Below are positions 26,097-34,889 of a stretch of DNA of 64,000 bases, piece after piece. Source of the stretch: Glacieibacterium arshaanense (GTDB lineage Bacteria > Pseudomonadota > Alphaproteobacteria > Sphingomonadales > Sphingomonadaceae); assembly GCF_004681125.1 (NCBI RefSeq), contig NZ_SIHO01000002.1, forward strand, positions 846,563 through 910,562. Direction: 5' to 3'. Each line of letters opens with the position of its first letter. The first letter of the stretch is position 1. A model generated the notes under the pieces. The model was given only the letters and a program-made list of their open reading frames with translations, searched no databases and was not told the origin of the DNA. The position numbers were made by a program, and so were the translations under genes.

Positions 26097-27023
26097 CTAA
26101 AGCCACCCCGCGTCGCGGTACCAGCGCGCCGTCGCCGCCAACCCGTCGGCAAGCGCCACCTGCGGCGTCCAGATTCCGCGCGAGGCGAGGTTGTCGCCCT
26201 GTGCCACCCAGTCGGGGTGCATTAGATAGCGGGCACGGTCGTGGCTGAGTTTCGGCAAGCGGTTGGACAGGCGCGCGAGGCTGGTGTCGGCGGTGGCAGC
26301 GGTCTTTACCAGCCACGGTGGTGCGGTGATCAGGCGCGGGCGCTTGTCCAGCGCGGTGCCGATGGCGCGGGCGAAGTCGACGTGGGTGATGCCGCGCTGG
26401 CCGTCAGCGTTCGTAGCGTCGTCGATTTCGGCGGTGCTGCGTGCCGCTGGCGCGGCGGTGACGGCGAGCAGGGCGCGCGCCAGGTCGCCGACTTCGATCA
26501 TCGAAATGCGGCCGCGCGTCGGCAGCAGCGCGACGCCGGTCTTGACCATCTGGAACAGTGCTAGCGTCTCGCGGTCGCCGGGGCCATAGACGCCGGGCGG
26601 GCGGATAATATCCCAATCGAGGCCGCTGGCGGTGACCAGTGCTTCGGCAGAGGCTTTGCTGGCGCCGTAGGCCGATAGCAGTGGCTCGCGCGCGGCAAGC
26701 GACGAGACATTGACGAAGCGACCGACGCCGGCGGCGCGCGCGGCGTCGAGCAACGCCGCCGTGCCCGCGACATTGCCGGCGTCGAACTCGGCGCGGGTGC
26801 GGGCGTTGATGACGCCGGCGATGTGCAGCACGGCATCGGTGCCTTCGACCAGCCGGGCGAGGCTGTCGCTGTCGGACAGGCTGCCCTGCACCCACGCCAC
26901 GCCGGGCAGCGCCGGCTGCGGCGACCGCGCCAGCGCGCGCACGGTGACGCCGTTTTCGGCAGCGATGCGCAGGACGTGGCTGCCGACGAAGCCGGTGCCG
27001 CCAGTGACGGCGAGGGTAGTCAT
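26097..27023 (-). CDS. cerR: NAD-dependent epimerase/dehydratase, probable ceramide reductase
   Basis: A 308-residue extended short-chain reductase: nucleotide motif GGTGFVG at residues 8-14 and YGASK as the active-site Tyr/Lys pair near residue 130. In Caulobacter an enzyme of this type, CerR, reduces the 3-keto group of the oxidised sphingoid intermediate and sits beside spt, acpR and an acyl-ACP synthetase. The same neighbours here make that role likely, but sequence alone cannot exclude another sugar- or steroid-like substrate. Repeat R3 lies between it and the ligase gene upstream. Confidence 0.7.
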   Translation of the reverse strand: MTTLAVTGGTGFVGSHVLRIAAENGVTVRALARSPQPALPGVAWVQGSLSDSDSLARLVEGTDAVLHIAGVINARTRAEFDAGNVAGTAALLDAARAAGVGRFVNVSSLAAREPLLSAYGASKASAEALVTASGLDWDIIRPPGVYGPGDRETLALFQMVKTGVALLPTRGRISMIEVGDLARALLAVTAAPAARSTAEIDDATNADGQRGITHVDFARAIGTALDKRPRLITAPPWLVKTAATADTSLARLSNRLPKLSHDRARYLMHPDWVAQGDNLASRGIWTPQVALADGLAATARWYRDAGWL

Positions 27024-27048
27024 GGGCAGGGAGACATAGAGTGGCAGG

Positions 27049-27171
27049 GCCTCCGGCGGGCAGGGGCTTGCCCCTGCACCCGATTATTGGGTCGGCGCAT
27101 CAGGCCCGGCACAGTTTCGGGTCACCAGCCTAACAATTGGGTGCAGGGGCAAGCCCCTGCCCGCCGGAGGC
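27049..27171. repeat. Nested palindromic repeat, copy R3
   Basis: The longest-looped intact copy. Outer arms GCCTCCGGCGGG and CCCGCCGGAGGC are followed inward by CAGGGGCTTGCCCCTG on the left and CAGGGGCAAGCCCCTG on the right, which are complementary to each other, then TGCACCC with GGGTGCA. The central loop is about 60 bases with no conserved feature. It sits between cerR and the acyl-AMP/ACP ligase gene, ten bases from the latter's stop codon. Confidence 0.88.
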
Positions 27172-27181
27172 CCGTAGAACC

Positions 27182-28972
27182 TTAAGCTGCAATATCAAGC
27201 GGCTGGATATGCCCCGAAAGATACAGCGTGCGCGCCTTCGACCGGCTGAGCTTGCCGCTCGAGGTGCGCGGCAGCGTGCGCGGCGGGACGAGTTCGACGA
27301 CGCAGGTCATGCCGGTGAGCAGGCGCACCTTGGCGCGGATTTCGTCGCGCAGGCGGCTGCGTTCGTCCATGTCGGTGGTGCGGCACTGGACGAGGACGGC
27401 GGGGGCTTCCTCGCCGTTCGAGGTGGTGATCGAGAAGGCGGCGATGTCGCCGGCCTTGAAGCCCGGCAGCTGCTCGATCGCCCATTCGATGTCCTGCGGC
27501 CAGTGGTTCTTGCCGTTGACGATGATCATGTCCTTGGCGCGGCCGACGATGTAGATGTAGCCGTCAGCCAGATAGCCCATATCGCCGGTATCGAGGCGGC
27601 CGTCCTGGAGGCAGGCGGCGGTGGCTTCGGGGTCGCGGAAATAGCCCGACATGATGCCGAGCCCGGAGACGAAAATCTTGCCGATCTGGCGGTCGGCGAG
27701 CGGTTCGCCGTCTTCGCCGATGATTTCAACGGTCAGGCCGGGGAGCGGCTTGCCGCAGTTGACGATGGCGCGGTAGCGCGTCGGCTTGCTGTCGTCGGTG
27801 GCGTCATCAGTCGTGGCGCGGCCTTCGCCCGACAGGATGCGTTCATCGACGAGGTCGGTGACGATGCCTTCGCCGACGGGCATGGTGCTGACCGCGAGCG
27901 TCGCTTCCGCCAGACCGTAGCTCGGCAGGAAGGCATCGGCGCGGAAGCCGGCGGGGGCGAACGCATCGACGAACGCCTGCATGACATCTGGGCGGATCAT
28001 GTCGGCGCCGTTGCCGGCGATGCGCCAGCGCGACAGATCGAAGCGGGTTTTGACATCGACCTGGCTGCTGATGCGGCGCGTGCAGATGTCATAGCCGAAG
28101 GTCGGCGAGAAACTGACGGTGGTGCCTTCGTTGCGGCTGACCAGCGCCATCCAAGACAGCGGCCGACGGGCGAAGTCATCGGTGGCGATAAAGTCGGCCG
28201 AAATCTGGTTGGCGACCGGCGTCAGCATGCAGCCGACAAGGCCCATGTCGTGATACCAGGGCAGCCACGACACGACACGGTCGGTGGGTTGCGCCTGCAT
28301 CGATATCGCGTGGCCCGACAGGTTGGCGAGCAGCGCGCGGTGGGTGACCATGACGCCGTGCGGGAAGCGCGTGCTGCCGCTGCTGTATTGCAGATAAGCG
28401 ATGTCTTCGGGCGAGGGGGCCGGCAGCGCAGCGACAGGCGCTGCGGGTTGGCCAAGGAAGGCGCTCCAGTCGAGCGCGGTGCAGGTCTTGAGCGTTTCCG
28501 CGGCCTCGGCAACCATCGTGAACAGGCCTTCGGGCGCCAGCACGATGACCGGATCGCAGCTGCCGAGCTGGGTGCGGATCTGGTCGACATAGGCATCGCG
28601 GCCGCCGAACGAGGTCGGCAACGGCAGCGGCGTCGGCAAAGCAGCGGCGTAAATGGCAGCGAAGAACAGCTGCGCAAACTCAGCCGAGGTTTCGGCGATC
28701 AGCGCGACGCGGTCGCCGGGCTTGACGCCGGCCGCGATCAGGCGGTGCGCGCCCGCAATGGCATCGGCGCGCAGTTCGGCGAACGGATAGGCGCGGACGA
28801 GCGTGGCGCGGGCGTCGAAAAAGTTGAAACCGCGGACGCCGCTGGCGGCATAGTCGAGCGCTTCGCCCAGCGTGTTGAAATCGGACAGGCGGCGCTTCAG
28901 CGTATCGAGCGTCGGCGTCGCTGCGGGCGCATCGGCACCGGCAACGTCGGCCTTGGTCTGATTCTGCGCCAA
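27182..28972 (-). CDS. Fatty acyl-AMP ligase/acyl-ACP synthetase family protein
   Basis: An adenylate-forming enzyme of about 596 residues that would activate a fatty acid with ATP and load it onto a carrier, probably AcpR. The ATP-binding motif SSGSTRFPHGVMVTH lies near residue 180; SYGLAEATL and GRAKDMIIVNGKNHWPQDIE further on are typical of fatty acyl-AMP ligases. The equivalent acyl-ACP synthetase gene is beside spt, acpR and cerR in Caulobacter. I favour the TTG at 28972 (AGGAG nine bases upstream); the open frame continues to an ATG at 29107 with unconvincing sequence, so the true start is uncertain. Confidence 0.8.
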   Translation of the reverse strand: MAQNQTKADVAGADAPAATPTLDTLKRRLSDFNTLGEALDYAASGVRGFNFFDARATLVRAYPFAELRADAIAGAHRLIAAGVKPGDRVALIAETSAEFAQLFFAAIYAAALPTPLPLPTSFGGRDAYVDQIRTQLGSCDPVIVLAPEGLFTMVAEAAETLKTCTALDWSAFLGQPAAPVAALPAPSPEDIAYLQYSSGSTRFPHGVMVTHRALLANLSGHAISMQAQPTDRVVSWLPWYHDMGLVGCMLTPVANQISADFIATDDFARRPLSWMALVSRNEGTTVSFSPTFGYDICTRRISSQVDVKTRFDLSRWRIAGNGADMIRPDVMQAFVDAFAPAGFRADAFLPSYGLAEATLAVSTMPVGEGIVTDLVDERILSGEGRATTDDATDDSKPTRYRAIVNCGKPLPGLTVEIIGEDGEPLADRQIGKIFVSGLGIMSGYFRDPEATAACLQDGRLDTGDMGYLADGYIYIVGRAKDMIIVNGKNHWPQDIEWAIEQLPGFKAGDIAAFSITTSNGEEAPAVLVQCRTTDMDERSRLRDEIRAKVRLLTGMTCVVELVPPRTLPRTSSGKLSRSKARTLYLSGHIQPLDIAA

Positions 28973-29165
28973 ATCCCCGAACTCCTGACCCACTTTGTAA
29001 CTCACGCGTGTTTCACTCACGTTTTGCGACACCCGGTCGTTTATTCCCTTGGCAATGCCTCTTGGCGGGGGGCAACCCTGCCTGTGACATTGAACCACAT
29101 TTCCCATCTGTCATAAACACACGTTCAAAATCGGACGCGACTATGGCAGGAACGTGGCAGAGCCC

Positions 29166-29678
29166 ATGTCGCGCAACTATACCCCTCCACCGCTCGATGC
29201 CGACAGCCTGCGGGCGTTGGCACTGCGCTATGTCGCGCGCTACGCCACCAGCGCCGCGAAATTGCGGCAATATCTGACGCGTAAGATCAAGGAGCGAGGC
29301 TGGGACGGAGCTGCCGCGCCCGATAGCGAGGCGATTGTCGCCCGGATGATCGACCTCGGCTACATCGATGACCGGGTGTTCGGCGAGGCCAAGGTGCGCG
29401 GGCTTGCGGCACGCGGTTATGGCGCGCGGCGCGTCAGCCAGGCGCTGACCGCTGCCGGGCTCGACCGCGGGCTGGTTGCCGAACTCGCCGCCACGCCTGA
29501 CGCCGATGCCGCAGCGCTGACCTATGCACGGCGCCGGCGCTTCGGGCGCTGGGACACCGCGCCCGCCGATCCGCTGCGCACGCGCAAGCAGTTTGCCGCA
29601 ATGCTGCGCGCCGGGCATGCGCCGGCGGCGATCAAGCGGGCGCTGGGGGCGGATATCGACGAAGAGGGCTTCGAGTAG
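29166..29678 (+). CDS. recX: RecX family regulatory protein
   Basis: RecX binds RecA filaments and limits recombinase activity. The 170-residue protein has the helical repeat layout of the family: SAAKLRQYLTRKIKERGW near residue 32, GYIDDRVFGEAKVRGLAARGYG near 67 and a basic third segment (YARRRRFGRW). No recA is nearby, which is common. The ATG at 29166 is preferred; a GTG at 29154 is in frame, but its AGGA lies too close. Repeat R4 starts one base after its stop codon. Confidence 0.8.
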   Translation: MSRNYTPPPLDADSLRALALRYVARYATSAAKLRQYLTRKIKERGWDGAAAPDSEAIVARMIDLGYIDDRVFGEAKVRGLAARGYGARRVSQALTAAGLDRGLVAELAATPDADAAALTYARRRRFGRWDTAPADPLRTRKQFAAMLRAGHAPAAIKRALGADIDEEGFE

Positions 29679-29679
29679 G

Positions 29680-29769
29680 GCCGCCGGCGGGCAGGGCCTT
29701 GGCCCTGCACCCGCATTTTACGCGGTCCCAACTCATGGGTGCAGGGCCAAGGCCCTGCCCGCCGGAGGC
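29680..29769. repeat. Nested palindromic repeat, copy R4
   Basis: Outer arms GCCGCCGGCGGG (one base differs from the consensus) and CCCGCCGGAGGC. The inner segments CAGGGCCTTGGCCCTG and CAGGGCCAAGGCCCTG are complementary to each other and differ from those of R1 and R3, followed by TGCACCC with GGGTGCA. It fills the gap between convergent recX and the molybdopterin-linked gene, within one base of the first stop and eight of the second. Confidence 0.9.
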
Positions 29770-29777
29770 TTTGCCAC

Positions 29778-31352
29778 CTATCCCTTGCGCGCAGCCGCCA
29801 GTGTCGCCGGATCATCGATATCGAATAACACGCCGTCGTCCGCCACCTCGACCTCGGTGACAAGGTCGGCGAATTCATCGAGCAGCGCCTTGCCGCCGCG
29901 GTCGCCGCTGCTGTCGGACAGGCGAGCGAGCCAGGCACGGCCGAACAACACGGGGTTGCCGCGCCGGCCGTCATGTACCGGCACGACGATGCTGCGTTCG
30001 GACGTTGCGGCGGCGGTTATGGCGGCGACGGTGGCGGCGCTGACGCGCGGCATGTCGCCCAATGCGACGAGGACGCCGCGCCAATCGCCGGGGATGGCGG
30101 CGAGGCCGGCGCGCAGCGAATGGCTCATGCCGCGCGCATAGTCGGCGGCTACGATGAACTGCACCGGCAAGCCGGCGAGTGCGGCGCGCACCGCGGCGGC
30201 TTCATGGCCGAGTACGACGAACACCGGCAGCCCGGCATCGATGAGCGCCTGCGCCGCGTGCGCGACCAGTGGCCGGCCGTTCAAGTCTTCGAGCAGTTTG
30301 AAGCTGCCCATCCGTGTCGAGCGCCCGGCGGCGAGCAGCACGGCGCCGATCGGTGCTAGGGCGGGGGCATGGCGGGCGCGCGGTTCGGGGCGTTCGGTTT
30401 CGGCCAGCAGCCCACCGCTGCCCATCGCTGCGATATCGGTGGCGGTGACGGGGATCCCCGCGAACAGTCGTTCAAGCACCCAGTCGAAGCCATTGCGCTT
30501 GGGGCTGCGTGCGCAACCGGGCAGGCCGATGACGGCGCGACTGCCGATCCGCCCGAGCACCAGCAGATTGCCCGGATCGACCGGCATGCCGAGGCGTTCG
30601 ACGATACCGCCAGCGGCAACAATGGCCGCGGGAATGACATCGCCGCGATCGACCGTCGCCGACGCGCCGGCGACAAGCGTGATCGCGGCGTCGGTCGGGC
30701 GCCGCAGCAATGTGGCGAGCCTTGAGGTGTCATGCGCGCAATTTTCGGCCGTCACGACATGGCCGTGGCAGCCGGCGATGCGCCCCCGCGTCACCGTGTC
30801 GGTGCGCGCCAGCAATTTGTCGGCGGTGCCGGGCAGCGTGGTCTGGAACAGGTCGACGCCGAGACATTGGAAAGCTGCGACGCGGATCGGGACGACAGCC
30901 GCAAGCGCCGCCTCCAGCGCAGCTTCGCGCACCGCATAGGGAATGATCTTGATCGTCGCTATGATGTCGCCCTGCGCCACCCGCGCGAAGTCGGCGAGCG
31001 TACCCAGCGTCAGTGCTTCATCTACAGCATTGAGCGCATCGACCGCGGCGCGCGGCGCGGCAAGCAGCCCGTCGACATCCGCAATCAGGTTGACGCGGCC
31101 ATGCACCGGCGCCAGCGCGGTGACGCCGCGCCCCGCCAGCGCAGTAGCCAGGCGCGTCGCGGCGGCATCCTCGGCGACTTCGCCGGGTTCGAACCGTGCG
31201 ACGGTGACCTCGGCCAGCCCGGCTGCGCGCAGCGCGTCGCAGTCGGCGGCCGACAGCACGCGGCCCTTGGCCCAGCGCTTGCCATCCACCAGCAGCGAGT
31301 GCGCGAGGACTGCGCCTTCGCAATCGGCGACCGCGAGTGGCCCGAAGATCAT
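29778..31352 (-). CDS. Molybdopterin-binding and MobA-like nucleotidyltransferase fusion
   Basis: A 524-residue fusion. Residues about 1-330 form a MoeA/MogA-like molybdopterin-binding region with GIPVTATDIAAMGSGG near its end. Residues about 335-524 are a MobA/MocA-type NTP transferase with the motif LLAAGRSTRMGSFKLL near residue 337. MocA-like enzymes add CMP or GMP to molybdenum cofactor for xanthine dehydrogenase-type enzymes. It is followed upstream by xdhC and coxG on the same strand, forming a maturation cluster for a molybdenum hydroxylase that is not adjacent. Confidence 0.82.
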   Translation of the reverse strand: MIFGPLAVADCEGAVLAHSLLVDGKRWAKGRVLSAADCDALRAAGLAEVTVARFEPGEVAEDAAATRLATALAGRGVTALAPVHGRVNLIADVDGLLAAPRAAVDALNAVDEALTLGTLADFARVAQGDIIATIKIIPYAVREAALEAALAAVVPIRVAAFQCLGVDLFQTTLPGTADKLLARTDTVTRGRIAGCHGHVVTAENCAHDTSRLATLLRRPTDAAITLVAGASATVDRGDVIPAAIVAAGGIVERLGMPVDPGNLLVLGRIGSRAVIGLPGCARSPKRNGFDWVLERLFAGIPVTATDIAAMGSGGLLAETERPEPRARHAPALAPIGAVLLAAGRSTRMGSFKLLEDLNGRPLVAHAAQALIDAGLPVFVVLGHEAAAVRAALAGLPVQFIVAADYARGMSHSLRAGLAAIPGDWRGVLVALGDMPRVSAATVAAITAAATSERSIVVPVHDGRRGNPVLFGRAWLARLSDSSGDRGGKALLDEFADLVTEVEVADDGVLFDIDDPATLAAARKG

Positions 31353-31379
31353 CGCGCAGCAGGCCGGACGAAAGAAAGC

Positions 31380-31504
31380 GCCTCCGGCAGGGCAGGCCGC
31401 AGGCCTGCACCGATCGTTTCAGGGTGCGCAACATACACCAAAGTCAGCCGCACTGGCACCGCCCCAAACCTATGGTGCAGGCCTGCGGCCTGCCCGCCGG
31501 AGGC
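31380..31504. repeat. Nested palindromic repeat, copy R5
   Basis: Outer arms GCCTCCGGCAGGG (one inserted or changed base) and CCCGCCGGAGGC. Inner segments CAGGCCGCAGGCCTG and CAGGCCTGCGGCCTG differ from other copies yet pair with each other; TGCACC with GGTGCA continues the stem. The central loop is about 60 bases. It lies between xdhC and the molybdopterin-linked fusion gene, eight bases beyond the xdhC stop codon. Confidence 0.88.
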
Positions 31505-31512
31505 CCTCGAAC

Positions 31513-32478
31513 TCAAAGCCGCCCGCGCCACGCCGCGGTCATCTGCGCCGCGATCGACAGCGCAATTTCGGCGGGGTTGGCAGCACCGATATCGAGCCCG
31601 GCGGGGCCATGGACGCGCGCCAGATCTTCGGCGCCGAAGCCTGCGGCGGCGAGTCGTTCGAGGCGGTTGGCGTGGTTTTTCCGCGAGCCGAGTGCCGCGA
31701 TGAAATAGGCGGGCGAGCGCAACGCGGCGATCAGCGCGAGGTCATCGAGCTTGGGGTCGTGCGATAAGGCGACGACGGCGCTGGCGCTGTTGGGTTGCCA
31801 TTCGGCCAGTGCTTCGTCGGGCCAGCGCGGATCGACACCGACGCCGGCAAAGCGCGCTTCGGAGGAGAACAGCCCGCGCGGATCGATGACGCTGGGGGCA
31901 TGACCGATCAGCCGTGCCAGCGGCACCAGCGTCTGCGCGATATGCACGGCGCCGATGATGGCGATGCGCAGCGGTGGCTCGTAGCGGTTGAGGAAGACGC
32001 CGTCGCTGCCCGGCCCGGGGCGCGCATCGGCGGGTGCCAGAGTCGTGGCACCGGTGGCGAGGTCGGTGGCGAGCGTCGCGCCTGTGCCATTTTGTCGCAG
32101 CCGCGCCAGTTCATCGAGCAATTCGGGCGGAAAATGCGCGGCATCGATGCTTTGCAGCAGCACCGAAATGCGGCCGCCGCACGCCAGCCCGACTTCCCAG
32201 GCGCGCGCATCGGCGACGCCGTAGTCGAGTATCTTGAAGCCACCGTCCTGCACCAGCGCGAGCGCCTCGGTGACGACATCGCCTTCGACGCAACCACCGC
32301 TGACCGATCCTTCGAAATGGCCGTCATCGCGCACCACCAGATGCGCGCCGATACGCCGCGGCGCCGAGCCCCAGGTCTTGGCGACGGTGGCGATGGCGAC
32401 GCGGTGGCCGGCGCGCAGCCAGCCGCGTGCCGCTTCGAGGACGGGATCGAGGTCGTCAAGCAGCGGCGAGGAAGTCAT
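31513..32478 (-). CDS. xdhC: XdhC family molybdenum hydroxylase maturation protein
   Basis: XdhC proteins bind molybdenum cofactor and insert the sulfurated form into xanthine dehydrogenase-type enzymes. The 321-residue product has the N-terminal XdhC/CoxI domain (SAPRRIGAHLVVRDDG then SVSGGCVEGDVV near residues 33-70) and a C-terminal Rossmann domain (IAIIGAVHIAQTLVPLA near 172). Its ATG overlaps the coxG stop by one base (TAATG), so the two are coupled. Repeat R5 separates it from the fusion gene downstream. Confidence 0.88.
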   Translation of the reverse strand: MTSSPLLDDLDPVLEAARGWLRAGHRVAIATVAKTWGSAPRRIGAHLVVRDDGHFEGSVSGGCVEGDVVTEALALVQDGGFKILDYGVADARAWEVGLACGGRISVLLQSIDAAHFPPELLDELARLRQNGTGATLATDLATGATTLAPADARPGPGSDGVFLNRYEPPLRIAIIGAVHIAQTLVPLARLIGHAPSVIDPRGLFSSEARFAGVGVDPRWPDEALAEWQPNSASAVVALSHDPKLDDLALIAALRSPAYFIAALGSRKNHANRLERLAAAGFGAEDLARVHGPAGLDIGAANPAEIALSIAAQMTAAWRGRL

Positions 32479-33122
32479 TACTGCATCTGCCAGAACAGCA
32501 GCGCGAGAACGATCAACACCAGTAGGCCGCCCCAGACCAACGGCGACAGGCCCTTGCCCTGCGGTGCCACGGGGGTGGCGCCACCGTTGGCGGCACCAAG
32601 CTGCGCGGCATCACCGCCGACGGCCAGCCCTTCACCGGCAGCCGCATCGCCGCTTTCGACGACGGCCGGCGGGCCTTCGACTTCGATCTTGAACTTCTCG
32701 AAGAACGATTCGGCATAGGCCTTGGCGGTGCCTTCGATGAGCCGCGCGCCGAGCTGCGCGAGCTTGCCGCCTACGCTCGAGGTCACGACATACGACAGCC
32801 GCGTGGTCTCCAGATCGCCTTCGCCGACGGGGGTCAGGATGACTTCGGCATTGCCCTTGGCGAAACCGGCGACGCCGCCCTTGCCTTCGCCGACGATGAC
32901 ATAGCGGTTCGGCGGATCGAGTTCGGTCAGGTTGACGCCGCCGGTGAAGGTGGCGCGCACCGGCCCGACCTTGGCGTTCATCTTGCCTTCGAAGCGATCG
33001 TCACCGACGCGCGTCAGCGTTTCGACACCGTCGATGCAGCGCGCCAGAACATCGGGGTCGTTGAGCTTGGCCCAGACCAGACTGCGCGGCGCCGCAATGT
33101 AGGATTCGCCTTTGAGTTCCAT
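32478..33122 (-). CDS. coxG: CoxG-like SRPBCC protein
   Basis: A 214-residue member of the CoxG family, used for maturation or membrane recruitment of CO dehydrogenase-type molybdenum hydroxylases. The N-terminal SRPBCC fold begins MELKGESYIAAPRSLVWAKL. The C-terminus is a single membrane segment (VWGGLLVLIVLALLFW), giving a tail anchor. The ATG at 33122 has AGGGAG seven bases upstream, excluding the earlier in-frame start at 33200. It leads the minus-strand set coxG-xdhC-MocA fusion; the oxidoreductase they serve may be the gene at 51.7 kb. Confidence 0.82.
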   Translation of the reverse strand: MELKGESYIAAPRSLVWAKLNDPDVLARCIDGVETLTRVGDDRFEGKMNAKVGPVRATFTGGVNLTELDPPNRYVIVGEGKGGVAGFAKGNAEVILTPVGEGDLETTRLSYVVTSSVGGKLAQLGARLIEGTAKAYAESFFEKFKIEVEGPPAVVESGDAAAGEGLAVGGDAAQLGAANGGATPVAPQGKGLSPLVWGGLLVLIVLALLFWQMQ

Positions 33123-33286
33123 GAAATCGCTCCCTGATGGTGGCCACAATAGGCGACATTTGCGCGTGGCGGCAGTGCCAATCTTGCCCGCCGTCGGCAT
33201 TTTGCCCGCGACAACAAGCTATTGTGCGCCAGCATCACTGTGCTAACGTTTCCTTGAAGTTGGTAATGGTTGCGTGGGAGCCGGTT

Positions 33287-33892
33287 ATGACCGAGCACGC
33301 TTGGGTGCAGCGCGACTCGTCGATAGTTGATGGAATTGCTGTGGACAACGTCGATAACGATTTGCGAATTCGGGGGTTCGTCAAGTGGTTCGATGCGGTG
33401 CGCGGCTATGGCTTCATCGTTCCTGACGACAATTCCGGCGATGTACTGATTCACTTCACTGTTGTCCGTGATGCTGGTCGCCGCACCTTGCCCGAAGGCG
33501 CGACGGTGACCTGCTATGCTGTCGAACGCGAACGTGGGCGCCAGGCGCGCGCCATCATCGAACTCGACTTGACCACCGCGACCGGGCCCGACCCGGAAAC
33601 TGCAGTCAACCGCATGGCGTCGCGCGTCGATCCGACCGAGTTGTTCGAAAACGCCGGGCCGAGCGAGCCGGTCATCGTCAAATGGTTCAACCGCCTCAAG
33701 GGCTACGGCTTTGTCACGCGTCCCGACGGTGAGGCGGATATCTTCGTGCATATGGAAACTGTGCGCCGCGCCGGGCTCGCCGAGCTGATGCCGGGGCAGA
33801 TGCTGCACGCGCGCATTACCGAAGGCCAGAAAGGCCCGCTGGTGGTAGCGCTATCCGATACGCCGTCACCCGCGACCGACGAGGCTTTGTGA
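33287..33892 (+). CDS. Double cold-shock domain protein
   Basis: A 201-residue RNA/ssDNA-binding protein with two cold-shock domains, at about residues 25-90 and 125-190. Each has the RNP1-type motif: [17 protein letters not shown] and [18 protein letters not shown], with DVLIHFTVV and DIFVHMETV as RNP2-like strands. Tandem CSD proteins of this size are common in alphaproteobacteria; stress or cold regulation is inferred, not seen. The ATG at 33287 follows GGGAG by six bases. A possible promoter (TTGTGC at 33222, TAACGT at 33244) is upstream. Its TGA overlaps the ATG of the next gene. Confidence 0.82.
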   Translation: MTEHAWVQRDSSIVDGIAVDNVDNDLRIRGFVKWFDAVRGYGFIVPDDNSGDVLIHFTVVRDAGRRTLPEGATVTCYAVERERGRQARAIIELDLTTATGPDPETAVNRMASRVDPTELFENAGPSEPVIVKWFNRLKGYGFVTRPDGEADIFVHMETVRRAGLAELMPGQMLHARITEGQKGPLVVALSDTPSPATDEAL

Positions 33893-34398
33893 TGACACAG
33901 CGGTTGACGCCGCGCGTGCTGCGCGGCGTGCTGGCACTGGCGCTGTTGACGCCTGGTCTGGCGACGGTTGCTGCGGCCTATGACGCTGCCGCACCCAACG
34001 CCGGCGTGGCGCAGACCGGGCTGGCGACGGTGCCGCTGACGATTCAGACCGCGACGGGCAAACATCGCTACACCGTCGAGGTGGCGGCCTCGCCGCAGGC
34101 GCAGGAGACCGGGCTGATGTACCGGCGCTCGATGCCGGCGAACCACGGCATGATCTTTCCGTTCTCAACGTCGCGGGTGCTGACGTTCTGGATGGAAAAC
34201 ACCTGGCTGCCGCTTGACCTGGTGTTCATCGGCGAAGACGGCAAGGTCGTCAGCATCGCCGCCAACGCCAAGCCGATGTCGCGCGACATCATCAGCTCGC
34301 AGGTGCCGGCGCGCGCTGTGCTCGAACTCAATGGCGGCGAGGCCGCGCGCATCGGGCTGCGGCCGGGCGACAAGGTGACTTACAAGCTGCCGAAGTAA
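33892..34398 (+). CDS. Exported DUF192 protein
   Basis: A 168-residue protein with an N-terminal signal peptide (about 1-27) and a DUF192 domain. The conserved block QETGLMYRRSMPANHGMIFPF followed by FWMENTWLPLDLVFI near residue 96 is typical. The biochemical role of DUF192 is unknown. The ATG at 33892 overlaps the cold-shock gene stop by one base (TGATG), so it is translationally coupled, an arrangement common in related genomes. Confidence 0.82.
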   Translation: MTQRLTPRVLRGVLALALLTPGLATVAAAYDAAAPNAGVAQTGLATVPLTIQTATGKHRYTVEVAASPQAQETGLMYRRSMPANHGMIFPFSTSRVLTFWMENTWLPLDLVFIGEDGKVVSIAANAKPMSRDIISSQVPARAVLELNGGEAARIGLRPGDKVTYKLPK

Positions 34399-34496
34399 GT
34401 GCGCAGCCTGTCACGCGCCGTGATGGTGCTTGCACTTTGGCAAGATTTCGGGCTCTAACGGCGGCCATTGGTTGGTTTTCGTGCAAGGCATCGCAC

Positions 34497-34889
34497 ATGG
34501 GTTTGCTTCTCAATATTTTCACCTGGTGGAACGGGCCGACATACGGCACGCGCTTCATGACGTGGCGCCGCGGTGCCGAGGTCGGTCGCGATGATCAGGG
34601 CAATATCTATTACGCGTCGAAGCCCGGCCTGAAGGGACCGCAGCAGCGCTGGGTGATCTACAACGGCGCACCCGAAGCAACGCGCGTACCGCCCGAATGG
34701 CACATGTGGCTGCACAAGACCGTCGACACGACGCCCGATGAAGCGCCGCTCAAGCCCCGCGTCTGGGAAAAGCCGTGGCACCCCAATTTGACCGGCACCG
34801 GCCGTGCGCATGTGCCGTCGGGCAGCCTGAACGTTGGCGGCCAGCGTGCACGTGCAACCGGCGATTATGAAGCGTGGAGCCCCGAATAA
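34497..34889 (+). CDS. NADH:ubiquinone oxidoreductase subunit NDUFA12 family
   Basis: A 130-residue accessory subunit of respiratory complex I found in alphaproteobacteria and mitochondria. It has the conserved N-terminal IFTWWNGPTYGTRFMTWRRG, then VGRDDQGNIYYASK and RWVIYNGAPEATRVPPEWHMWLH. The ATG at 34497 matches family length; the upstream frame from 34437 is not convincing. It is followed directly by the MlaD gene (stop TAA then ATG), part of a block with DUF2155 and aat conserved in related species. Confidence 0.88.
   Translation: MGLLLNIFTWWNGPTYGTRFMTWRRGAEVGRDDQGNIYYASKPGLKGPQQRWVIYNGAPEATRVPPEWHMWLHKTVDTTPDEAPLKPRVWEKPWHPNLTGTGRAHVPSGSLNVGGQRARATGDYEAWSPE

Noticed and set aside
27137-29116. 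659-residue plus-strand frame antisense to the acyl-AMP/ACP ligase
   Set aside because: Same GC-skew artefact; the minus-strand protein has clear adenylation motifs.
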